In this document: positions 38,535 to 46,977 of the stretch, one piece after another
Layout: every line of letters begins with the position of its first letter
How positions within the stretch are numbered: the stretch's first letter is position 1
Assembly: GCF_000426045.1 (NCBI RefSeq)
Contig: NZ_KE384490.1
Coordinates: 248,001-312,000, forward strand
DNA length: 64,000 nucleotides
Reading direction: 5' to 3'
DNA from: Marmoricola sp. URHB0036
GTDB taxonomy: Bacteria > Actinomycetota > Actinomycetes > Propionibacteriales > Nocardioidaceae
Made by a program: the position numbers and the translations under genes
Notes under the pieces: generated by a model
Told to the model about the DNA's origin: nothing
The model's input: the letters and a program-made list of their open reading frames with translations, nothing else
Databases searched by the model: none

Positions 38535-39725
38535 ATGTCCGGTTCCGTCATCGTCGCAGGCGCGCGCACCCCCATCGGCCGCCTGCTCGGAGGCCTCAAG
38601 AGCCTCTCGGCAGCCGAGCTCGGCGGCGTCGCCATCAAGGGCGCGCTGGAGAAGGCCGGCGTCTCCGGCGACCAGGTCGACTACCTGATCATGGGCCAGG
38701 TCATCCAGGCCGGTGCCGGCCAGAACCCCGCGCGTACGGCGGGCGTGGCGGCCGGGCTGCCGATGTCGCTGCCCTCCATCACCATCAACAAGGTGTGCCT
38801 GTCCGGCATCAACGCCATCGCGATGGCCGACCAGCTGATCCGCGCCGGTGAGCACGAGATCGTCGTGGCCGGCGGCATGGAGTCGATGACCAACGCCCCG
38901 CACTTCCTGCCCAAGTCGCGCGAGGGCATCAAGTTCGGCGACGTCAAGCTGGTCGACTCGATGGCCTACGACGCCCTGTTCGACCAGACCACCCAGCAGG
39001 CCATGGGGCTGCTGACCGAGGAGTGCAACGCCGCCGGCGCCAACCTGACCCGCGAGGAGCAGGACGAGTTCGCCGCCCAGTCGCACCAGAAGGCCGCCCA
39101 GGCCTGGAAGAACGGGCTGTTCGACGACGAGGTAGTCCCGGTCGAGATCCCGCAGCGCAAGGGCGACCCGATCGTCGTGAACACCGACGAGGGCGTCCGT
39201 GGCGACACCTCGGCCGAGTCGCTGAGCAAGCTGCGCCCGGCGTTCAGCAAGGAGGGCACCGTCACGGCCGGCTCCTCCTCGCAGATCTCCGACGGCGCCT
39301 GCGCCGTGGTCGTGATGAGCAAGGCCAAGGCCGAGGAGCTCGGCCTGACCTGGCTGGCCGAGATCGGCGCGCACGGCCAGGTCGCCGGCCCCGACTCCAC
39401 CCTGCAGCTGCAGCCGGCCAGCGCGACGGCCAAGGCCCTCGCCAAGGAGGGCCTCACCGCCGACGACGTCGACCTCGTGGAGTTCAACGAGGCGTTCGCC
39501 GCGGTCGGCATCGCCTCGGCCCGCGAGCTCGGCATCCCCGACGAGAAGGTCAACGTCAACGGCGGCGCGATCGCTCTCGGCCACCCGGTCGGCATGTCCG
39601 GCGCCCGCATCGTGCTCCACCTCGCCCTCGAGCTCCAGCGCCGCGGGGGCGGCACCGGCGTCGCCGCCCTCTGCGGTGGCGGCGGCCAGGGTGACGCCCT
39701 GGTCGTCAAGGTGCCGGCTTCCTGA
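38535..39725 (+). CDS. Acetyl-CoA C-acetyltransferase (biosynthetic thiolase)
   Basis: 396 residues from ATG at 38535 (CAGGAGG, about 6 nt spacing). It condenses two acetyl-CoA to acetoacetyl-CoA, the entry step of the ethylmalonyl-CoA pathway. The catalytic set is Cys88 ([12 protein letters not shown]), His350 ([12 protein letters not shown]) and Cys380 (CGGGGQGDA). The sequence is AtoB/PhaA-like. It lies 2 nt before meaB, so the two are co-expressed. Degradative thiolase use cannot be excluded. Confidence 0.93.
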   Translation: MSGSVIVAGARTPIGRLLGGLKSLSAAELGGVAIKGALEKAGVSGDQVDYLIMGQVIQAGAGQNPARTAGVAAGLPMSLPSITINKVCLSGINAIAMADQLIRAGEHEIVVAGGMESMTNAPHFLPKSREGIKFGDVKLVDSMAYDALFDQTTQQAMGLLTEECNAAGANLTREEQDEFAAQSHQKAAQAWKNGLFDDEVVPVEIPQRKGDPIVVNTDEGVRGDTSAESLSKLRPAFSKEGTVTAGSSSQISDGACAVVVMSKAKAEELGLTWLAEIGAHGQVAGPDSTLQLQPASATAKALAKEGLTADDVDLVEFNEAFAAVGIASARELGIPDEKVNVNGGAIALGHPVGMSGARIVLHLALELQRRGGGTGVAALCGGGGQGDALVVKVPAS

Positions 39726-39727
39726 GG

Positions 39728-40699
39728 GTGGCGAGCAGGCGGTCGACGGGTGACGTCCCCGAGCTGGTCGAGAAGGCCCGCTCTGGGGACGCGCGGTCGG
39801 TGGCGCGGCTGATCTCGCTGGTCGAGGACGCCTCACCGTTGCTGCGCGAGGTGATGGCCGGCCTGGCGCCGTACGCCGGTCACAGCCACATCATCGGCGT
39901 CACCGGATCACCCGGGGTCGGCAAGTCCACCTCCACCGCCGCCCTCGTCACCGCGCTCCGCAAGCAGGACAAGCGGGTCGGGGTGCTCGCGGTCGACCCG
40001 TCCTCGCCGTTCTCCGGTGGCGCGCTGCTCGGCGACCGGGTGCGGATGCAGGACCACGCGCTCGACAAGGAGGTCTACATCCGCTCGATGGCCTCCCGGG
40101 GTCACCTCGGCGGCCTGTCCTGGGCCACGCCGCAGGCGCTGCGCGTGCTCGAGGCGGCCGGCTGCGACGTGATCCTGATCGAGACCGTCGGGGTGGGCCA
40201 GAGCGAGGTCGAGATCGCCGCGATGGCCGACACCACGCTGGTGCTGATCGCGCCGGGGATGGGCGACGGCATCCAGGCCGCCAAGGCCGGCATCCTCGAG
40301 ATCGGCGACGTCTACGTCATCAACAAGGCCGACCGCGACGGCGCCGACCAGGTACGCCGGGACCTGCGCTCGATGCTGGCGCTCGCGGAGCGGCCGGACG
40401 GTGCCTGGAAGCCGGAGATCGTCAAGACGGTCGCCAGCAAGGGCGAGGGCATCGACGACCTGGTGAGCGCGCTGGAGAAGCACTTCGAGCACCTCTCCTC
40501 GAGCGGCGAGCTGGACAAGCGACGGCTGCGCCGGGCCCGCGACGAGATCGAGGCGATCGCCGTGACCGCGCTGCGCGAGCAGTGGCGCGGCGTGCACGAG
40601 AACGCCGCGCTGGACGAGCTGGCCGCCGAGGTGGTCGCCGGGGACAGCGACCCCTACGCCGCCGCCGACCTGCTCCTGGAGAGCCTGGAGCGCGCCTGA
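39728..40699 (+). CDS. meaB: MeaB-type GTPase, B12 mutase chaperone
   Basis: 323 residues from GTG at 39728. It is a G3E GTPase that gates cofactor loading and protects adenosylcobalamin mutases. P-loop GSPGVGKSTS (about 61-70), the switch segments (DPSSPFSGGALLGDRVRM, ETVGVGQSEVEIA) and the guanine-binding NKAD (about 199-202) are intact, and the C-terminal dimerisation arm is present. Pairing with a thiolase rather than with the mutase gene at 11187 is unusual, but both are in the same pathway. Confidence 0.93.
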   Translation: MASRRSTGDVPELVEKARSGDARSVARLISLVEDASPLLREVMAGLAPYAGHSHIIGVTGSPGVGKSTSTAALVTALRKQDKRVGVLAVDPSSPFSGGALLGDRVRMQDHALDKEVYIRSMASRGHLGGLSWATPQALRVLEAAGCDVILIETVGVGQSEVEIAAMADTTLVLIAPGMGDGIQAAKAGILEIGDVYVINKADRDGADQVRRDLRSMLALAERPDGAWKPEIVKTVASKGEGIDDLVSALEKHFEHLSSSGELDKRRLRRARDEIEAIAVTALREQWRGVHENAALDELAAEVVAGDSDPYAAADLLLESLERA

Positions 40700-40734
40700 C
40701 GCCAATCAGGCCCGAAACTTGCTACAAAGGTGGG

Positions 40735-40759
40735 GGTGTGCGTGAGCTCGGCGCACACC
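40735..40759 (+). promoter_or_regulatory. Stable hairpin between meaB and the 59-aa membrane protein gene
   Basis: GGTGTGCG and CGCACACC form a perfect 8-bp stem with a 9-nt loop. A shorter GCCTGA/TCAGGC repeat overlaps the meaB stop at 40694-40711. No T-run follows either. They may terminate meaB transcription or structure the next gene's leader; TACAAA near 40723 could be a -10. Confidence 0.45.
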
Positions 40760-40787
40760 ATCCTTCCCCCGACTCAAGGAGCACCCG

Positions 40788-40967
40788 ATGACAGGCGCCC
40801 TGAAGAAGACGGTCGTCCTCCTCGTGATCCTGTTCCTCGGCTTCTGGCTGGTGCAGGATCCCAACGGCTTCGCCGCGAGCGCCAAGCAGACCGGCACCGC
40901 CATCTGGGACCTGCTGATCCAGCTCTTCGAGGGCATCATCAGCTTCTTCAAGTCGATCAGCTCCTAG
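40788..40967 (+). CDS. Small membrane protein (59 aa)
   Basis: 59 residues. One clear membrane helix (about 7-23, KKTVVLLVILFLGFWLVQDP) and a second amphipathic or hydrophobic stretch (about 40-58, WDLLIQLFEGIISFFKSIS). AAGGA is 7 nt before ATG. It is followed 9 nt later by a PH-domain membrane protein on the same strand, suggesting a shared membrane role. I recognise similar short actinobacterial proteins but no function. Confidence 0.75.
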   Translation: MTGALKKTVVLLVILFLGFWLVQDPNGFAASAKQTGTAIWDLLIQLFEGIISFFKSISS

Positions 40968-40976
40968 CCTCCGGTC

Positions 40977-41516
40977 ATGGGCTCGGTCTGGCGGTGGCTC
41001 ACCGACCCGCACATCGGTGACCGGCTCCTGCGCGAGGAGGACGAGGACATCGTCGACGTGGTGCACAAGCACTGGGTGGTGTACGTCGTCCCGGGACTTT
41101 TCGCGGCGGCCGGACTGATCTGCTGGATGCTGGTGCCGTTCTCGTCGGTGCAGCTCGGCTGGGCGCCGATCCTGATCGGCCTGGCGCTCCTGCTCTGGGG
41201 CGGGTTCCGTGCCCTGCAGCGCAACATCGACCGCTTCGTGGTCACCAACCAGCGGGTGTTCCGCGTGCACGGCCTGTTCAACCGCAAGGAAGCCACCATG
41301 CCGTTGAGCCGGATCCTCGACATCACCGTGGACAAGCCGATCCAGGGCCGGATGCTGAACTACGGCCACTTCACCTTCGAGTCCGCGGCCCAGGCCCAAG
41401 GGCTGCGGGTGATCCGCTTCGTCGGCCACCCTGACGCTCGCAACCTGACCATCCAGCGGGTCGTCACCCGGGCCGGCCTGCGCGGTCGCAGCCCCAACGT
41501 CCAGCGCGTCGACTAG
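40977..41516 (+). CDS. Bacterial PH-domain (DUF304/YdbS-like) membrane protein
   Basis: 179 residues. Two helices (about 35-55 and 58-76) sit ahead of a bacterial PH domain (about 80-165) with DRFVVTNQRVFRVHGLFNRKEATMPLSRILDITVDKPIQGRMLNYGHFTFESA. The Leu/Val-rich strand pattern and TNQRV motif are typical. Function is unknown. TAGCCT at 40965-40970 overlaps the upstream stop and lies 6 nt before ATG, so an additional leaderless transcript is likely. Its stop shares CTAG with the convergent mutase gene. Confidence 0.85.
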   Translation: MGSVWRWLTDPHIGDRLLREEDEDIVDVVHKHWVVYVVPGLFAAAGLICWMLVPFSSVQLGWAPILIGLALLLWGGFRALQRNIDRFVVTNQRVFRVHGLFNRKEATMPLSRILDITVDKPIQGRMLNYGHFTFESAAQAQGLRVIRFVGHPDARNLTIQRVVTRAGLRGRSPNVQRVD

Positions 41517-43150
41517 AGCCCGGCCGCTGCCTGCAGGTCGCCGCGGATCGCGTCGAGGCGACCGACGGCGTTGATCCGGGCGGCGTCGACGCCGTCCTCC
41601 TCGTCCTCCACGGGTACGACGACCTCGAGGTAGCACTTGATCTTGGGCTCCGTCCCCGAGGGGCGTACGACGACCCGGGCGTCGTCGGCGAGGCGGAAGC
41701 GCAACCCGACCGTCGGCGGCACGTGCTCCGACCCGAGCGAGAGGTCGTCGACCTGCTCGACCGCGAGCCCTCCGAGCGACGTCGGTGGCTGGTCGCGCAG
41801 CCGCTCGACCACCGCCGGGATCGCGGCCACGTCATCCATCCGCACCGAGAGCTGGTCGGTGGCGTGCAGGCCGTAGGCCCGGGCGAGGTCGTCGAGCAGG
41901 TCACGCAGCGTGCGACCGGTCGCCTTGGCCCGGGCGGCGATGTCGCAGACCATCATCAGCGCCGACACGCCGTCCTTGTCCTTCACGTGCGCGGGGTCCA
42001 CGCAGTAGCCGAGCGCCTCCTCGTAGCCGAACGCGAGGTGCTCGACCCGGCCGATCCACTTGAAGCCGGTGAGCGTCTCGGCGTACAGCTGCTTCTCGGC
42101 GACCGCCATCTTGCCCAGCAACGACGAGGAGACGATCGAGGTGGCGTAGACGCCTTCGCGACGCAACGAGAGCAGGTGCTGGGCCAGCAGGACGCCGACC
42201 TCGTCGCCGCGCAGCATCTGCCAGCCGTGCGGCCCGGGCACCGCGACGGCGCAGCGGTCGGCGTCGGGGTCGTTGGCCACCACGATGTCGGCGTCGACCT
42301 CCTCGGCCAGCGCCATCGCGAGGTCCATCGCACCGGGTTCCTCGGGGTTGGGGAAGGACACCGTCGGGAAGTCGGGGTCGGGCTCGGCCTGGGCCGCCGC
42401 GACGTGGATGTCGGGGAAGCCCGCCTGCCGGAGGGCGGTGACCACGGTGCTGCCGCCGACACCGTGCAGCGGCGTGTAGACGATGTCGAGGTCGCGCGGT
42501 CCACCGCCGGCCAGGGCGACCACCGTCTCGAGGTAGTGGTCGAGGACCTGGTCGCCGAGCACCTCGCCGCCGTCGCCACGAGGGATGTCGGCGACGGCGC
42601 CGACGGCCGCGATCTGTGCGGCGATCTGCTCGTCGGCAGGCGGCACGATCTGGCTGCCGTCGCCGAGGTAGACCTTGTAGCCGTTGTCCTGCGGCGGGTT
42701 GTGGCTGGCCGTCACCATCACTCCGGCCACGCACCCGAGGTGCCGGATCGCGAACGCCAGCAGGGGAGTGGGCAGCGGCCGCGGCAGCACGAACGCCCGC
42801 AGACCGGCTCCGGTCATCACCTCGGCGGTGTCGCGGGCGAAGACGTCGGAGTTGTGGCGGGCGTCGTAGCCGATCACGACGGAGTCCTCGGCCGTGGCGC
42901 CCTTCTCCAGGAGGTACGCAGCCAGCCCGGCCGCTGCGCGGAGCACGACCAGGCGGTTCATCCGGTTGGGACCGGCACCCAGAGCGCCCCGCAGCCCGGC
43001 CGTGCCGAACTCCAGGGTGCCGTCGAACCGGTCGGCCAGCTCGGGCGTCACGCCTTGCTCGATCAGCGCCTCGAGCTCGGCCCTGGTCACCGGGTCGGGG
43101 TCCTGTGCCGCCCACTCGCGGGCGCGGTCGAGGAGATCGGCGTCGCTCAT
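41513..43150 (-). CDS. Phospho-sugar mutase (phosphomannomutase/phosphoglucomutase)
   Basis: 545 residues, an alpha-D-phosphohexomutase interconverting hexose 1- and 6-phosphates. The phosphoserine loop is TASHNPPQDNGYKVYLGDG. The metal loop is NDPDADRCAVAVP, the sugar loop GFKWIGRVE...GYEEALGYC, and the phosphate-binding loop RPSGTEPKIKCYLE near the C-terminus. Length and an N-terminal extension match the PgmB/ManB type found in Actinobacteria near purine salvage genes. AACCTA on the plus strand gives a minus-strand TAGGTT 6 nt before ATG, so the gene is probably leaderless. Confidence 0.92.
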   Translation of the reverse strand: MSDADLLDRAREWAAQDPDPVTRAELEALIEQGVTPELADRFDGTLEFGTAGLRGALGAGPNRMNRLVVLRAAAGLAAYLLEKGATAEDSVVIGYDARHNSDVFARDTAEVMTGAGLRAFVLPRPLPTPLLAFAIRHLGCVAGVMVTASHNPPQDNGYKVYLGDGSQIVPPADEQIAAQIAAVGAVADIPRGDGGEVLGDQVLDHYLETVVALAGGGPRDLDIVYTPLHGVGGSTVVTALRQAGFPDIHVAAAQAEPDPDFPTVSFPNPEEPGAMDLAMALAEEVDADIVVANDPDADRCAVAVPGPHGWQMLRGDEVGVLLAQHLLSLRREGVYATSIVSSSLLGKMAVAEKQLYAETLTGFKWIGRVEHLAFGYEEALGYCVDPAHVKDKDGVSALMMVCDIAARAKATGRTLRDLLDDLARAYGLHATDQLSVRMDDVAAIPAVVERLRDQPPTSLGGLAVEQVDDLSLGSEHVPPTVGLRFRLADDARVVVRPSGTEPKIKCYLEVVVPVEDEEDGVDAARINAVGRLDAIRGDLQAAAGL

Positions 43151-43170
43151 GGTCCGAACCTATCGGCGGA

Positions 43171-44043
43171 TCAGCCCAGCTCGCGCAGGCGGGGGAGCAC
43201 CTCGTCGCACAGCCGGCTGACGTAGCCGACCGGGTCCTCGGCCGGTGGCATCAGCCAGACCTGGTCGATCCCGAGGGTTGCGTACGCCTCCATCCGGCCG
43301 TAGAAGGCGTCGACGTCCTCGAACGGATCGCCGCCGGCGAGCGCCGTACGACGCACCTCGGCCGGGTCGCGACCCACGTCGGCACAGTGGCGGTCGAGCA
43401 CCTCGATCTTGCGCTTCATCTCCCCGGGCTCGAAGCCGAACAGGTTGCAGGCGTCGGCGTACTGAGCGACCAGGCGCAGCGTCTTGCGCTCTCCGCTGCC
43501 GCCGATGAGGATCGGTGGGCCGGGCTGCTGGATCGGCTTCGGGACGCAGACGGTCTCGGCCAGGCGGTAGTGCGTGCCCTCGAAGGCGCCGTCGTCGTCG
43601 CTCCACATCTGCTTGACGATGCGGAGCGCCTCCTCGAGCCGCTGGAAGCGCTCGCTGGTGGCGGGGAAGGGCACGCCGAGGCCGTCGTGCTCGCGCTCGT
43701 ACCACGCCGCGCCGATGCCGAGGAAGGCCCGACCGCCACTGAGCACGTCGAGGGTGGTGACGATCTTGGCCAGCAGCCCCGGGTGCCGGTAGGTGACGCC
43801 GGTGACGAGCAGCCCGAGGTCGAGGTCGCTGGTCTGCCCGGCCAGGAAGCCGAGGGAGGTGTAGCCCTCGAGCATCGGTTCGGGTGGGCCGCCGAGGGTC
43901 TCCATCTGGAACCAGTGGTCCATCATCGTCAAAGTGCTCACGCCGCCCTGGTCGGCGGTGCGGGCCACGTCGGCGAGGGTGGAGCCGAGCTTCTCGGGAC
44001 CACCGGGCCAGCTGAGGTTCGCGCAGTGGACGGCCAGCTTCAT
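43171..44043 (-). CDS. LLM-class F420-dependent oxidoreductase
   Basis: 290 residues of the luciferase-like TIM-barrel family, which use F420 or FMN. The pattern includes MMDHWFQME near residue 41, LGLLVTGVTYRHPGLLAKIVTTLDVLSGGRAFLGIGAAWYEREH and PILIGGSGERKTLRLVAQYADACN. These segments match the F420-binding actinobacterial branch. The substrate is unknown. ATG at 44043 is preceded by GAGGAGAA. Confidence 0.88.
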   Translation of the reverse strand: MKLAVHCANLSWPGGPEKLGSTLADVARTADQGGVSTLTMMDHWFQMETLGGPPEPMLEGYTSLGFLAGQTSDLDLGLLVTGVTYRHPGLLAKIVTTLDVLSGGRAFLGIGAAWYEREHDGLGVPFPATSERFQRLEEALRIVKQMWSDDDGAFEGTHYRLAETVCVPKPIQQPGPPILIGGSGERKTLRLVAQYADACNLFGFEPGEMKRKIEVLDRHCADVGRDPAEVRRTALAGGDPFEDVDAFYGRMEAYATLGIDQVWLMPPAEDPVGYVSRLCDEVLPRLRELG

Positions 44044-44075
44044 GGGTTCTCCTCCGAGGTCGCGATACTGGTGAC

Positions 44076-44537
44076 GTGGATCTACTGACCTACCGGTTCT
44101 CCAGCACTTTCACCCTAGAGGCGCCTCGAAATCGGGTGCACGACGTGCTGATCGACCTCGAGTTCTATGCCGACTGGTGGCCCCAGGTCCGCGCCGTCGC
44201 CAAGATCGACGACGACCACGCGCTGGTGGTGTGCCGGTCGACGCTTCCCTACGACCTCGAGCTGGAGCTGAGCGCCGTACGCCGAGACGCGGACCTGCTC
44301 GAGGTGGGCATCGACGGGCCCATTCGTGGCTGGGCGAGGTACCACCTCGACGAACAGGGCCCCGGCTCGACCTCGCTGCGTTTCGAGCAGGAGGTGCGTG
44401 CCGAGGCCCCGATGTTCGTGGTGGCGTCGTACGTCGCGCGGCCGCTGCTCGTCTGGAATCACCACCGGATGATGGTGGGCTCGGAGCAGGGCCTGCGGGC
44501 CAGGCTTCAGCCCAGCGCGGAGGTCAGTGCGTCGTAG
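44076..44537 (+). CDS. SRPBCC (START-like) family protein
   Basis: 153 residues. The opening FSSTFTLEAPRNRVHDVLIDLEFYADWWPQVRAV and the C-terminal helix are typical of polyketide cyclase/SRPBCC ligand-binding proteins. GTG at 44076 has GATACT 6 nt upstream. Its 3' end overlaps the convergent peroxidase gene by 31 nt. No ligand can be assigned. Confidence 0.8.
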   Translation: MDLLTYRFSSTFTLEAPRNRVHDVLIDLEFYADWWPQVRAVAKIDDDHALVVCRSTLPYDLELELSAVRRDADLLEVGIDGPIRGWARYHLDEQGPGSTSLRFEQEVRAEAPMFVVASYVARPLLVWNHHRMMVGSEQGLRARLQPSAEVSAS

Positions 44538-45001
44538 TCCGGCTCCTGGCCGATCTGCGGCACGAGCTCGGTGTAGCTGACGGTGCCGTCCTCGTCGACG
44601 ACCACGATCGCGCGCGCGAGCAGGCCCTCGAACTTGCTGTCGGTCAGGCGGACGCCGTAGTCCTCGCCGAAGCTGGACCGGAACGCCGAGCCGACCGTGA
44701 CGTTCTCGAGGCCCTCGGCGGCGCAGAAGTCCTTGACCGCGAAGGGGAGGTCGACCGAGACGTTCACGACGGTGGTGCCGGCGAGGTCGTTGGCCAGCTC
44801 GTTGAACTTGCGCACGGACGCCTGGCAGACACCGGTGCCGATGCTCGGGAAGATGCTGAGCACCTTGCGCCCCGGGATGTCGGCGAGGCTGAACTCCTCG
44901 AGGTCGGTGTCGACCAGGGTGAAGTCCGGCGCCTTGTCGCCGACGGCGGGCAGGTCTCCAACGGTGTGGGCGGGGTCTTCCCCGAGTGCAGTAGTAGCCA
45001 T
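44507..45001 (-). CDS. tpx: Thiol peroxidase (Tpx, atypical 2-Cys peroxiredoxin)
   Basis: 164 residues. It reduces H2O2 and lipid peroxides using thioredoxin. The peroxidatic Cys59 is in FPSIGTGVCQASVRKFN, and the resolving Cys93 is in KDFCAAEGLENV. The usual Asp of DTGVC is Gly here (SIGTGVC), a small departure from the family. GGGAGG lies just before ATG at 45001. Confidence 0.93.
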   Translation of the reverse strand: MATTALGEDPAHTVGDLPAVGDKAPDFTLVDTDLEEFSLADIPGRKVLSIFPSIGTGVCQASVRKFNELANDLAGTTVVNVSVDLPFAVKDFCAAEGLENVTVGSAFRSSFGEDYGVRLTDSKFEGLLARAIVVVDEDGTVSYTELVPQIGQEPDYDALTSALG

Positions 45002-45036
45002 GCCTCCCAACCTAGCGGGAGCCGCATGAGCCGAAA

Positions 45037-45618
45037 CTAGGCGTCCAGACTGGCGTCGAGCAGGATCTCGGCCGCCGCCCGGGCCGTGGTGGCCGCGGAG
45101 GCGTCGTGGTCGAGGTTGCCCGAGGACGCGGCGCCGTCGTACAGCAGCTGGAGCTGGCGGCCCAGGATCTCGGGGTGCTGCGCTCCGGCCTCGGTGGCGA
45201 GCCGGGTGAACAGGGCGCGGAACCAGTCGCGGTAGCCGCGGGTGGCGTCCTCGACCAGACCACCGGGCTTGGACTCGGCACTGGCCGCGGCGAAGGCACA
45301 CCCCCGGAACCCCGGCCTGCGCTGGGACTCGGCCTGGCTGTCGAACACCGCGAGCACCTGGTCGCGCGGGTTGTCCTGGGCCTCGATCGCGGCGGTGACG
45401 CGCGCGGTGGTGGTGGCCTGCCGGCCGAGGAGGTAGGCGTGCACGAGCTCCTCCTTGCTGCCGAAGGAGTTGTAGAGCGAGGCCTTCGCCACCCCGGCGT
45501 GCTCGATGACCCGGTCGATGCCGACGCTGTGCACGCCCTCCTGGTAGAAGAGCTCGTCGGCCGACGCCAGCAACCGGTCACGGGCTGACAGCTTCGGCTG
45601 GGTCGCGCTGCTGGGCAT
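45037..45618 (-). CDS. TetR family regulator of the MFS transporter
   Basis: 193 residues. The helix-turn-helix (about 9-55) reads LLASADELFYQEGVHSVGIDRVIEHAGVAKASLYNSFGSKEELVHAYL. The C-terminal ligand domain resembles YcdC-like groups with a Cys in FRGCAFAAASAES. It starts 32 nt downstream of the MFS gene on the same strand. Two operator-like palindromes precede the MFS gene, so autoregulation of an efflux operon is likely. A 635-residue read-through frame on this strand is a shadow of the MFS gene. Confidence 0.9.
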   Translation of the reverse strand: MPSSATQPKLSARDRLLASADELFYQEGVHSVGIDRVIEHAGVAKASLYNSFGSKEELVHAYLLGRQATTTARVTAAIEAQDNPRDQVLAVFDSQAESQRRPGFRGCAFAAASAESKPGGLVEDATRGYRDWFRALFTRLATEAGAQHPEILGRQLQLLYDGAASSGNLDHDASAATTARAAAEILLDASLDA

Positions 45619-45650
45619 GTCGATCACTCTCCTGAACAGGTCTCTCGATG

Positions 45651-46910
45651 TTACCGAGCGCCCTGGCCGCACAGCTCTCGCGCGGCGACGGCCGGTGCCG
45701 GTGCGACGGCCGGGGTGGTGCGTCGTACGACGACGGTGAGCGCAGCGAGGGCCAGGGCCATCACCGCGAAGCCGTACTCGTACGACGTGGTCAGCAGACC
45801 GCCTCCGTCCACGACCAGGAAGCCGGCAGCGACGGCGGGGAGTCCCATCCCGAGGTAGGACACGATGTAGAGCACCGACAGCACGCCGGCCCGCTGGTGG
45901 GCCTCGAGCAACGGGATCACGGTGCGGATGCCGCCCTGGAACCCGCTGCCGAAGCCGACGCCGGCGACCGCGGTGCCGAGGAAGAACAGCGACGTCGAAC
46001 CGGCGTCGATCGCGGTCAGCGTGATGGCCACCCCGGCGACCAGGGCGAGGATGCCCAGCGCCATCACGGCCCGGGGCTCCATCTCGCGCAGCACGTAGAC
46101 AGCCGCGGCGGCCACGCCGGCGAGCACCGAGAGGGCCAGGCCCCCCATCACGATCGTGGTCGAGCCGGTGACCTCGTGCACGATGGCCGGACCGAGCGAG
46201 CCGTAGAACCCGGCCAGGGCCCAGACCGCGAACAGGACCGGCGCGGCTCCGAGCACGGCGCGTCGTGCGCTCCTCGGCAGGGCGAGGTCGGGGACCAGCG
46301 ACTGCCGGGCACCCGGACGCCGCGTCACGGTCTCGGCCATGAGCACCACCCCGACCGCCTGCACGGCGAACACGGCGATGGCGGCGACGTAGACGAGGTG
46401 GGTCGGCGCGGGCAGGAACTGCACAACCAGCCCGGAGAGCAGCGCTCCTGTCGCGGTGCCGGCTCCGGGAGCCACCGAGTTGAGGACCGACCCGCGGGAT
46501 CGGTCGAGGTCGAGGAGTCCGGCCCCGACGGCGCCGAGCGCGGCTCCGGTCGCGATCCCCTGGACGACCCGGGCCACCAGCAGCTCGGGTACGCCGGCCG
46601 CGGTCGTGAAGACCACCATCGCGACGCTCTGGCCGAGCAGGCCGGCCAGCAGGACCGGGCGCCGGCCGACGTGGTCGGAGAGCCGCCCCAGCATGAGCAG
46701 CGCGAGGAGCACCGCGACGGCGTACACCCCGAACACCACGGTGGTGGTGATCGGCGAGAAGCCCCACTCCGACTGGTAGACGGCGTACAGCGGGGTCGGG
46801 ACGGCCGAGGCGGCCAGGAACGAGACCACCAGGGAGGTCAGCAGGACGAGGGACGCGGTCGTCGACAACTGAGTGCGGGCGATCGTGCGGGTCGAGGTCG
46901 TGGCGGACAT
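45651..46910 (-). CDS. MFS efflux transporter
   Basis: 419 residues with about twelve membrane helices. Motif A GRLSDHVGRRPVLL lies between helices 2 and 3, and VARVVQGIATGAALGAVGAGLLDLDR is the motif-B region. It is probably a proton-coupled drug exporter; the substrate cannot be told from sequence. It is the first gene of a two-gene operon with its TetR regulator. The promoter region holds the palindromes at 46923-46971. Confidence 0.9.
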   Translation of the reverse strand: MSATTSTRTIARTQLSTTASLVLLTSLVVSFLAASAVPTPLYAVYQSEWGFSPITTTVVFGVYAVAVLLALLMLGRLSDHVGRRPVLLAGLLGQSVAMVVFTTAAGVPELLVARVVQGIATGAALGAVGAGLLDLDRSRGSVLNSVAPGAGTATGALLSGLVVQFLPAPTHLVYVAAIAVFAVQAVGVVLMAETVTRRPGARQSLVPDLALPRSARRAVLGAAPVLFAVWALAGFYGSLGPAIVHEVTGSTTIVMGGLALSVLAGVAAAAVYVLREMEPRAVMALGILALVAGVAITLTAIDAGSTSLFFLGTAVAGVGFGSGFQGGIRTVIPLLEAHQRAGVLSVLYIVSYLGMGLPAVAAGFLVVDGGGLLTTSYEYGFAVMALALAALTVVVRRTTPAVAPAPAVAARELCGQGAR

Positions 46911-46922
46911 CGGGAGCCCTTC

Positions 46923-46971
46923 GGTAGACAGGTCGGTCTACCAAAGACTAGACAGACCGGTCTGTCTAGTC
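46923..46971. promoter_or_regulatory. Two TetR operators upstream of the MFS-TetR operon
   Basis: Site 1 (46923-46942) has GGTAGAC and GTCTACC arms around AGGTCG. Site 2 (46946-46971) is a perfect 26-bp palindrome, each half GACTAGACAGACC. Both share the core TAGACnGGTCnGTCTA-like sequence. Dyads this long directly in front of a transporter/TetR pair are very likely binding sites of that regulator. Confidence 0.8.
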
Positions 46972-46977
46972 AAGTCC

